Shown here: positions 48,971 to 54,928 of the stretch, one piece after another
Layout: each line of letters begins with the position of its first letter
Position numbering within the stretch: the stretch's first letter is position 1
Origin: JBBCJM01 sp037190175
GTDB lineage: Bacteria > Pseudomonadota > Alphaproteobacteria > Rhodobacterales > Rhodobacteraceae
NCBI GenBank assembly: GCA_037190175.1
Contig: JBBCJM010000076.1
Coordinates: forward strand, 1-54,928
Direction of reading: 5' to 3'
Length of the DNA stretch: 54,928 nucleotides
Notes under the pieces: model-generated
Told to the model about the DNA's origin: nothing
Database searches by the model: none
The model's input: the letters and a program-made list of their open reading frames with translations, nothing else
Translations under genes and position numbers: made by a program

Positions 48971-50240
48971 GGGCGGTCTCCTGCAGGTCCTCGCCGCGGA
49001 AGGCGCGTTCCAGCCCCTCGCGGAAGTCGGGATGCGCGATGGCGACCAGCGCGGCGGCGCGGGCGTGAAGGTCGAGGCCCCAGAGGTCGGCCACCCCGAA
49101 CTCGGTCACCACCAGATCCACGTCCGACCGCGCCGTGGTCACCGGCCGGCGGCCGAGGCCGGGGGTGATCTTCGACGCCCTGCCGTCCGGCGTGGTCGCG
49201 GTCAGCGCGATGATCGACCGCCCGCCGTTGGAGGCCCGCCCGCCGCGCACGAAATCCACCTGCCCGCCCACGGCGCCAAGGTAGCGGCTGCCCGCCATCT
49301 CGGCATTCACCTGGCCCGAGAGGTCGACCTCGATGGCCGAATTCACCGTGTGCAGGTTCGCCAGCCGCGCCAGCACCCCGGGCGCATGGGTATAGGCCGC
49401 GCGGCGCAGCGCGATGGCCGGGTTGGAATGGGCGAAGTCCAGCAGCCGGCGCGAGCCGAACAGCCCCCCGGTGACGCTGACCCCTTCGTCCAGCCCCTTG
49501 TGCAGGTTGTCGATGGCGCCCCTTTCGATCAGATCCACCACCGCGTCGGGCAGCACGCCGGAATGCACGCCGAGGCCGGAATGGTCCTTCAAGGCGGCGC
49601 AGATCGCCACCGGCAGGCCGCCGATGCCGAACTGCACCGTGGCGCGGTCGGGGATGATCGCGGCCACCCGTTCCGCCACCGCCATCTCGGCGGCCGAGGG
49701 GCGGGGGTCGTGCATCAAGAGCTCCGCGCCCTCGGCCCGGACGAGGTGACCGACAGCCGCGCGCGGCAGCAGCGCGTCCTGGCCGGTCAGCGGCATCCGC
49801 TCGTCGATCTCGGCCACCACCACGCGGGCACCCGCGATCATCTCGTGCACGAAATCGCAGATCACCCCCAGCGACAGCATCGCGGGATCGTCGGTCGGCC
49901 GCACCCGCACCAGCGCCACGTCGACCGGGATGCGGCGCGAGGCCAGCAGGCCGGGCAGCGAGGAGACATGCGCCGGGATCACCCGGTTTTTCGACTGCGC
50001 CGCCGCTACCCGCGCGCCCCCGGCGCCGTTCAGGCACAGATAGTCGAACCGCCGCGCCCCGGGATGCGAGAGGGTGGTCGAGCAGACCAGGCCGACCACC
50101 AGCGTGACCGCCGGCATCTCGGGCGCCTGGTCCATCAGCCGGCGGGTCAGCCCGGTGGGTTCGCCCGGTCCCTGCGGCCACATCACATGGTCGCCCGCGC
50201 GCAGGACCGCGGCAAAGTCGAATTCCCCGCTGGATTGCAC
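48963..50240 (-). CDS. Acetyl-CoA hydrolase/transferase (Cat1/4-hydroxybutyrate CoA-transferase-like)
   Basis: 425 residues from a GTG at 50240, with GGGGGGAG upstream. Family I CoA-transferase features: VRPTDDPAMLSLGVICDFVHEMI, VQFGIGGLPVAICAAL, GLGVHSGVLPDAVVDLIERGAI, and the active-site Glu in NSAIEVDLSGQVNAE. The C-terminus has RPVTTARSDVDLVVTEFGVADLWG, typical of this group. It would move CoA between acetyl-CoA or another acyl-CoA and the imported acid. It is first in the operon that runs down to the thioesterase. Confidence 0.93.
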   Translation of the reverse strand: MQSSGEFDFAAVLRAGDHVMWPQGPGEPTGLTRRLMDQAPEMPAVTLVVGLVCSTTLSHPGARRFDYLCLNGAGGARVAAAQSKNRVIPAHVSSLPGLLASRRIPVDVALVRVRPTDDPAMLSLGVICDFVHEMIAGARVVVAEIDERMPLTGQDALLPRAAVGHLVRAEGAELLMHDPRPSAAEMAVAERVAAIIPDRATVQFGIGGLPVAICAALKDHSGLGVHSGVLPDAVVDLIERGAIDNLHKGLDEGVSVTGGLFGSRRLLDFAHSNPAIALRRAAYTHAPGVLARLANLHTVNSAIEVDLSGQVNAEMAGSRYLGAVGGQVDFVRGGRASNGGRSIIALTATTPDGRASKITPGLGRRPVTTARSDVDLVVTEFGVADLWGLDLHARAAALVAIAHPDFREGLERAFRGEDLQETARV

Positions 50241-50264
50241 GGCTCCCCCCGGTGTGCGCTCTAA

Positions 50265-50276
50265 TTATCTATATGA
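50265..50276. promoter_or_regulatory. Candidate FCD-regulator operator upstream of the CoA-metabolism operon
   Basis: TTATCTATATGA, 25 bases upstream of the CoA-transferase GTG, in the 177-base gap 50241-50417. The gap is otherwise ordinary GC-rich sequence. It matches the minus-strand form of the site at 52698-52709 at 11 of 12 positions. Confidence 0.45.
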
Positions 50277-50417
50277 ATAAGATGAGTTGGAGCCAAGTCA
50301 AGCGAAGAGTTGTCGTCTCCGGTCCCTCGCGGGTCCAGAAGATCGGAAGCGGTCTTCGCTCCGGCTGAAAAACCCCGGCTTCGGGGGCGGCGGCGCAGGT
50401 ATGCGGAGGGTGCGAGA

Positions 50418-51179
50418 TCAGCCCTGGTCCAGCCGACGCCCCTGACGGGCGACGATGGTGGTCGCCTGGGTCAGAAGGTACTGATACCGCTTGCGGATCA
50501 GCTGTTCCAGCTCGTCGATATGGGCGCGCATCCGGGTCTCGGCCAGCCGGGCGTCGCGGTCGCGGATCGCATCCACGATGGCCTGGTGCGCCTCGACCAC
50601 ATGGCGGCGGTTGGCGGGGGAATAGGTGATCCCGTGCTGTTCGCCGGCCGCAAGGATGCTGATCGTGGACCAGAAGATGAGCATCACCTCGTTGCCGCTG
50701 GCATGGGCCACCAGCGAGTGGAAGCGGCGATTCTCCTCGATGAACTCGGCCTCGCTGCCGGCGGCGGCCAACCGCTCCACCGAGGCCTGCATCTCGGCCA
50801 GATCCTGATCGCTGCGGGCCAGCGCGGTGGCGGCGGCCAGCGTGGGCTCGATCACCTCGCGCGCCTTCAGCACCTCGATGAAGGGCACATCGTGCAGCCG
50901 CAGGTACACCGAGAAGGAATGCGCCAGCACGTCCATCCCCGGCTTGCGCACGATGATGCCGCCCTTGGGCCCCGGCCGCAGCTCCAGCACCCCCTGCGCC
51001 TCCAGGATCCGCAGGCTCTCGCGCAGGGTGGGGCGGCTGACGTCGAACTGGGCCAGCAGGTCGGCCTCGGTGCCGAAGTTGCTGCCCGGGGTCAGGTTCG
51101 AGGTGATGATGCGGTCCAGCAGGCGCTGGGCGACGAATTCGGACTTGTTCTTCGGAACGGTTTTCTCGAAGCCGCTCAT
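50418..51179 (-). CDS. FadR/GntR-type regulator, FCD subfamily
   Basis: 253 residues from an ATG with GGAGAGGCG upstream. The winged helix-turn-helix reads VAQRLLDRIITSNLTPGSNF … FDVSRPTLRESLRILEAQGVLEL with the wing GPKGGIIVRKP. The FCD domain has LKAREVIEPTLAAATA, NRRFHSLVAHASGNEVM and RRHVVEAHQAIVDAIRDRD, whose His and Asp usually bind metal and a carboxylate effector. It lies 67 bases downstream of the MmgE/PrpD gene and is probably co-transcribed. It is the likely controller of region 4. Confidence 0.92.
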   Translation of the reverse strand: MSGFEKTVPKNKSEFVAQRLLDRIITSNLTPGSNFGTEADLLAQFDVSRPTLRESLRILEAQGVLELRPGPKGGIIVRKPGMDVLAHSFSVYLRLHDVPFIEVLKAREVIEPTLAAATALARSDQDLAEMQASVERLAAAGSEAEFIEENRRFHSLVAHASGNEVMLIFWSTISILAAGEQHGITYSPANRRHVVEAHQAIVDAIRDRDARLAETRMRAHIDELEQLIRKRYQYLLTQATTIVARQGRRLDQG

Positions 51180-51246
51180 TCGCCTCTCCCGCCCCGCCGC
51201 GGCGGGAATTCAGCTAGATCGTAACCGGCATAACCGATAACCGCCC

Positions 51247-52668
51247 TCACGGCAAATCCCGTGCCGGGCACAGGCAGGCCACCACCTCGCGCCCCGTGCC
51301 GGCGCCGTCCAGCGCCGCGATCGCCGCGCGCAGCCGGGCCGGCAGGTCGTCCGGCCAGTCGAGCCCGCCGATTTCCATGCAACCGCGCAGCTTGGCGTCG
51401 AAATCGGCCTCGGTCATGGGGTTGGCCGCATTGCCGCGCGGCAGATCCACCCGGTGCTGCACCGTGCCGCGGTCTGTCTCGGCGATCAGCAGGGTGGGCG
51501 AGATGCTGCGGCCCCATTCGCGTTCGATCTTGGGGTCCACGCTGACCTCCACCTTCGCCGCCAGCGCCAGCACCGCGGGGTCGGCCAGCGCCGCGTCGGT
51601 GAAGTCCACCAGCCCGACCGCGCCTTTTTGCAGCGCCACCGCCACCGTGTAGGGGATCGAGAACTGCGCCTGCACGATGGTGCGGGGGTGGCGGCGGATC
51701 TCGGGCGGGGTCGCCACCGCCTCGTAGGCCTGCCGGTTGACCAGCGCCCGGATCCGCCGCACCCCTGCCCCCGCCAGCCTTTCCCGCAGCACCAGCGCCG
51801 CGTCGATGGCGGTATGGTTGAAGCGGCAGCAGGGATAGGGCTTGTAGCTGAGGTCGGCCAGGTCGAACCGCTTCCCCAGCCCCTCGCGCAGCCGGGCGGG
51901 GTCGTAACGGTCGTGGAAGTAGGAGCGGAACAGACCGTCCGTCCCCTCGAAGGTATGCTGCGCCCCGCGGATGCCCCGCCGCGCCATGGCGACCGAGATC
52001 TGCGCGGTCTTGGCCGCGAAGCCGGGCTGGATCCGCTTGGTCAGCGCCGCGTCGCGGGTGACCTGATGGGTGCCGGCCGCCTGGCTGTAGGCGATGCCCA
52101 GCGCATTGACCGTCTGCGCCTCGGTCAGTCGCCAGACCCGCGCCGCCGCGGCGGTCGCCGCGAAATGGCCGAAGAGCGAGGTGTACATGAACCCGGTCTC
52201 GATGATCCCCACCCTGGTGGCGACCCCCAGCCGCGAGATCAGTTCCAGCCCCGCCGCGATCCCCGCCAGCAGATCGGCCCCCGTGGCCTCCGGCGCCGCC
52301 TCGGCCGCCGCCAGTGCCGCCGGCACCACCGAGACCCCGGCGTGCAGCACCGCGGCATCGTGGGTGTCGTCGAAATCGCGGGCATGGGCCATCATCCCGT
52401 TGACCCAGGCGGCCCATGGCGCCGGCAGCCGGTGGGGGGTGCACCAGACCTGCGCCTCGGCCTTGCCGCCCCAGTCGGTGGCGATGCCGATCAGGTCGCC
52501 TACCCCGGCGGCCGAGATGCCGGCCACCGCGCAGGCCAGCGTGTCGAACAGGTTGATCCTGACCGCCTCGCGCACCGCCTCGGGCAGCATGTCGGGGGTC
52601 AGCGCGCTGGAAAAGGCTGCGTATTCGGCCGCAAACTCCGCCCGGCCCCTGTCGCCACCAGCCGCCAT
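51247..52668 (-). CDS. MmgE/PrpD family protein
   Basis: 473 residues from the ATG at 52668, with GGGGAGACAGGG upstream. PrpD-family features: INLFDTLACAVAGIS, MMAHARDFDDTHDAAVLHAGVSVVPAALA, GIAYSQAAGTHQVTRD, IQPGFAAKTAQISVAMARRGIRG, and YKPYPCCRFNHTAIDAAL. Members dehydrate or isomerise methylcitrate, citrate, cis-aconitate or related acids. It is divergent from the family III CoA-transferase gene and shares an operator-bearing gap with it. Confidence 0.92.
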   Translation of the reverse strand: MAAGGDRGRAEFAAEYAAFSSALTPDMLPEAVREAVRINLFDTLACAVAGISAAGVGDLIGIATDWGGKAEAQVWCTPHRLPAPWAAWVNGMMAHARDFDDTHDAAVLHAGVSVVPAALAAAEAAPEATGADLLAGIAAGLELISRLGVATRVGIIETGFMYTSLFGHFAATAAAARVWRLTEAQTVNALGIAYSQAAGTHQVTRDAALTKRIQPGFAAKTAQISVAMARRGIRGAQHTFEGTDGLFRSYFHDRYDPARLREGLGKRFDLADLSYKPYPCCRFNHTAIDAALVLRERLAGAGVRRIRALVNRQAYEAVATPPEIRRHPRTIVQAQFSIPYTVAVALQKGAVGLVDFTDAALADPAVLALAAKVEVSVDPKIEREWGRSISPTLLIAETDRGTVQHRVDLPRGNAANPMTEADFDAKLRGCMEIGGLDWPDDLPARLRAAIAALDGAGTGREVVACLCPARDLP

Positions 52669-52697
52669 CGCCCTGTCTCCCCTGCTGTCGAGCATAA

Positions 52698-52709
52698 TCA
52701 TATAAATAA
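52698..52709. promoter_or_regulatory. Candidate FCD-regulator operator upstream of the MmgE/PrpD gene
   Basis: TCATATAAATAA (TTATTTATATGA on the minus strand), about 30 bases upstream of the MmgE/PrpD start. It agrees with the site at 50265-50276 in all but one base. Confidence 0.42.
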
Positions 52710-52803
52710 AATCGAGCCGCGACACAACGTTCTGCTATCTGCCGCGCAGATGCAGGCAAAAGCATGGATGGGGGGCTTGTCTGGCCTTGGTCGGGCATCA
52801 TAC

Positions 52804-52815
52804 TCATCTAGATGA
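52804..52815. promoter_or_regulatory. Palindromic candidate operator upstream of the family III CoA transferase
   Basis: TCATCTAGATGA is a perfect 12-base palindrome ending 31 bases before the gene start, followed by TTTG as in the tct site. It is the most symmetric member of the four-site set in this region. Confidence 0.5.
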
Positions 52816-52846
52816 TTTGAGGTGCGATTCGCGCGGGGAGGGGATC

Positions 52847-54061
52847 ATGACCACGGACACGCAGGCCGCGCCCGACTATCCGCTGGCCGGGATCACGGTC
52901 ATCGACCTCAGCCACGTCTACAACGGCCCCTATGCCACCTTCCTGATGGCCATGGCCGGGGCCGCGGTGATCAAGGTCGAGCCCCTGGGCGGCGAACATC
53001 TGCGAAGCCGCGGCGACATGGGCGGGGCCGACCTGCCCTTCGCCATGCTGAATTCCAACAAGCAGCCGGTCACGCTGAACCTGAAGGACGAACGCGGCAA
53101 GGACCTGCTGCGCGAGATGGTGGCGCGCGCCGACGTGCTGGTGGAGAACTTCGCGCCGGGGGTGATGGAGCGGCTGGGGCTGGGGGCGCAGGAGTTGCTG
53201 AAGCTGAACCCGCGGCTGGTCTACGGCTCCAGCTCCGGCTACGGCACCGACGGGCCGTACCGCAACTATCCGGCGATGGATCTGGTGATGCAGGCGATGT
53301 CGGGGGTGATCAACTCCACCGGCCATCCCGACCAGCCCCCGGTCAAGGCCGGCGCGGCGCTGTGCGATTTCTTCGCCGGCATCCACCTTTACGCCGCGAT
53401 CATGACCGCACTGGTGCAGCGGGCGCGCACCGGCAAGGGGCAGGTGGTCGAGGTCTCGATGCAGGACGCGACCTATCCCTCGCTGGCCTCCAACTACGGG
53501 ATGCTGCACGCCCGCGGCGATGCGGCGCCGGAGCGGACGGGGAACCGCCACGGCGGCCTCGGCATCGCGCCCTACAACGCCTATCCCACCACCGACGGCT
53601 GGGTGGTGGTGAACGCGCCGGGCGACTGGCACTTCCGCTCGATCCTGGAGGTCATCGGCCGGGCGGATCTGATCGGCGACCCCCGCCTCGCCACCCGCCA
53701 GTCGCGGGTGCAGAACTTCGAACTGGTGGACGAGCTGCTGGAGACCTGGACGAAGGGGCGGACCAAGAACGAGGCGGCCGAGGCGCTGCTCTCCGCCAAC
53801 GTCCCCTGTGCCCCGGTCAGGAACCTGCGCGAGGTGATGAACGACGCCAACATGCTGGCCCGCGGCAGCTTGCAGGCGGTGGACCACCCCGACCTCGGCC
53901 GGGTGAACCTGCCGCATTCGGCGCTGACCTTCCCCGCCCTGCCCCGCCGCCCCATCGAGCCGAGCCTGCCGCTCGGCAGCCGCAACGAGGCGGTGTTCGG
54001 CGACTGGCTGGGCCGCCCGGCCGAGGAACTGGCGCGGCTGAAGGCGGACGGGGTGATCTAG
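52847..54061 (+). CDS. Family III CoA transferase (CaiB/BaiF)
   Basis: 404 residues from the ATG at 52847, with GGGGAGGGG upstream; the frame from 52787 adds a non-family leader. Motifs: PLAGITVIDLSHVYNGPYATFLMAMAGAAVIKVEP, NSNKQPVTLNLKDERG, LVENFAPGVMERLGLG, SSSGYGTDGPY, and YPAMDLVMQAMSG with the catalytic Asp. These enzymes transfer CoA to carboxylic acids such as carnitine, oxalate, itaconate or citramalate. It probably activates the acid brought in by the tct system. Its stop codon and that of the convergent gene are read from the same CTAG. Confidence 0.94.
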   Translation: MTTDTQAAPDYPLAGITVIDLSHVYNGPYATFLMAMAGAAVIKVEPLGGEHLRSRGDMGGADLPFAMLNSNKQPVTLNLKDERGKDLLREMVARADVLVENFAPGVMERLGLGAQELLKLNPRLVYGSSSGYGTDGPYRNYPAMDLVMQAMSGVINSTGHPDQPPVKAGAALCDFFAGIHLYAAIMTALVQRARTGKGQVVEVSMQDATYPSLASNYGMLHARGDAAPERTGNRHGGLGIAPYNAYPTTDGWVVVNAPGDWHFRSILEVIGRADLIGDPRLATRQSRVQNFELVDELLETWTKGRTKNEAAEALLSANVPCAPVRNLREVMNDANMLARGSLQAVDHPDLGRVNLPHSALTFPALPRRPIEPSLPLGSRNEAVFGDWLGRPAEELARLKADGVI

Positions 54062-54928
54062 AGCGCCGCCTGCATCAGCGTCACCAGATCCCCGGGGCCG
54101 GAGACGGGCCGCGGGTTGCCGCGCAGGAACCAGTCCTGCATCGCCGCCATGGCGATGGGCTCCAGATCGGCCGCCGTCACTCCCAGCGCCCCCAGCCCCG
54201 CGGGCAGCAGCCCGGCGGCGAGCGTGGAAAGGGCGGCGATCACCGGCTCCGGGTCCGCATCGGCCGGCAGGCCCAGGGCGATGGCCACCTTGGCCAGCCC
54301 TTCGCCCGCATGGCCGGCGTTGAAGCGCAGCGCGGCAGGCAGCAGGATGGCGTTGACCACCCCGTTGTCGGCATGGTGCCGCGGCCCGATGGCATGGCCC
54401 AGCGCGCTGACCACCCCGCCGCCGGCATGGTCGGTCCCCTGCCCCACCAGCACCGCGGCCGAGGCCAGTTGCAACCGGTCGCCCTGGTTCCCCGCCGCCA
54501 GCCCCGGGCGCAGATGCGCGGCGATCAGCCGGACCCCGTGGATCAGCGCGGCATCGGCCAGCGGGCTGGGCGGCTGGGGCGACAGCAGCCCCTCGATCCC
54601 CATCGCCAGCGCGTTCAGCGCCGCCGACAGCACCGCGCCCGGCGGCACCGGCGCCATCAATGCCGGCTCCAGCAGCACCGCCCGCGGCCGCGCGCCGGGG
54701 TCATAGAGTGCCAGCCGCGCGCCGGTATCCGACTGCACCGCCGCGCCGGCCTTGACCGTGGCAGTGGTGGGCGTGGTGGGCAGCACGATCTGCGGCAGCT
54801 TGGGCGCCGTCAGCCGCGGGCTGACCAGCCGGCCACCGGGCTCGATCCGGGTGCAGAGCTCCGCTACCGGCCGCCCCTCGCCCAAGAGGATGCCCGCCGC
54901 CCGGGCGGTGACGATCACCGAGCCGCCG
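54058..54928 (-). CDS. Iron-containing alcohol dehydrogenase/maleylacetate reductase homologue with degenerate sites (partial)
   Basis: The N-terminal part lies beyond the right edge; about 290 C-terminal codons are visible. The family is recognised from GGSVIVTARAAGILLGEG (edge), LPQIVLPTTPTTATVKAG, ALNALAMGIEGLLS, GLAAGNQGDRLQLASAAVLVGQG-like helices, and GVVSALGHAIG followed by GVVNAILLPAALRFN. The key residues are altered: GGGSxxDxAK reads GGSVIVTAR, the metal Asp and His of D-A-L-x-H read N-A-L-A-M, and the last ligand His (PHG) reads DNG, leaving one clear ligand (GHAIG). Either it has a changed function or it is a metal-free relative. Convergent with the CoA-transferase gene. Confidence 0.82.
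   Translation of the reverse strand, partial: GGSVIVTARAAGILLGEGRPVAELCTRIEPGGRLVSPRLTAPKLPQIVLPTTPTTATVKAGAAVQSDTGARLALYDPGARPRAVLLEPALMAPVPPGAVLSAALNALAMGIEGLLSPQPPSPLADAALIHGVRLIAAHLRPGLAAGNQGDRLQLASAAVLVGQGTDHAGGGVVSALGHAIGPRHHADNGVVNAILLPAALRFNAGHAGEGLAKVAIALGLPADADPEPVIAALSTLAAGLLPAGLGALGVTAADLEPIAMAAMQDWFLRGNPRPVSGPGDLVTLMQAAL

Noticed and set aside
52787..52846. Earlier in-frame start of the CaiB-type CoA transferase
   Set aside because: It would place the palindromic operator inside the gene and adds a non-family leader; ATG at 52847 has a strong ribosome site.
1..54928. tRNA or rRNA genes, CRISPR repeats, complete insertion sequences
   Set aside because: No cloverleaf-like, rRNA-like or regularly spaced repeat sequence and no complete transposase was seen on reading the window; a covariance-model search was not possible.

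Overview
The window is about 55 kb of very GC-rich, densely packed DNA with short gaps, many 4-base ATGA gene overlaps, many ABC and tripartite carboxylate transporters, and FCD, LacI and GlxA-type regulators. This fits an alphaproteobacterium, probably of the Rhodobacteraceae/Paracoccaceae kind; that is inferred from composition and gene content, not from a marker gene. I saw no rRNA, tRNA, CRISPR array or complete insertion sequence. All of it looks like accessory catabolic DNA: four neighbouring substrate-uptake-and-breakdown loci, each with its own regulator.

Region 1 (1-12408) is a catabolic locus of unknown substrate. It has a polar amino acid ABC transporter (binding protein, two permeases, ATPase) whose genes are split by an inverted uronate-dehydrogenase-like gene. 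It also has a gamma-glutamyltransferase, a hydantoinase/allantoinase-like amidohydrolase, a class V aminotransferase homologue, a class II aldolase, an FAD amine oxidase, a UlaG-like metallo-hydrolase, a GntR/FCD regulator and a hydantoin-racemase homologue. Two of the enzymes lack a residue normally needed for catalysis.

Region 2 (13243-30766) centres on inositol. A minus-strand iolG-iolC-iolD-iolE-iolB operon faces a LacI-family regulator, with a strong inverted repeat between them. Next come a second oxidoreductase/isomerase pair and a GH38-like DUF5054 protein. Then a tightly coupled operon encodes an ABC importer, a cytoplasmic glycerophosphodiester phosphodiesterase and an inositol-monophosphatase-family phosphatase. 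No free-inositol transporter is visible. The simplest reading is a route from imported glycerophosphoinositol (or a glycosylated form) to inositol phosphate, then inositol, then the iol pathway. The repeat half-site found at the iol promoter recurs upstream of the transporter operon.

Region 3 (31340-42382) carries a CocE/NonD hydrolase, a dimethylglycine/sarcosine-dehydrogenase-type flavoenzyme, a GlxA-family regulator and a dipeptide-type ABC transporter. The dppB-like permease of that transporter sits apart from the other four components. It looks like a system for an N-methylated ester, amide or peptide.

Region 4 (42671-54928) carries a tripartite tricarboxylate transporter, two CoA transferases, an acyl-CoA dehydrogenase, an enoyl-CoA hydratase, a CitE-type lyase, a thioesterase, an MmgE/PrpD protein, an FCD regulator and a degenerate iron-alcohol-dehydrogenase homologue cut by the window end. 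Its gene set resembles itaconate-type dicarboxylate degradation. Related AT-rich, partly palindromic sites lie in three of its intergenic promoter regions (four sites), suggesting one regulon.
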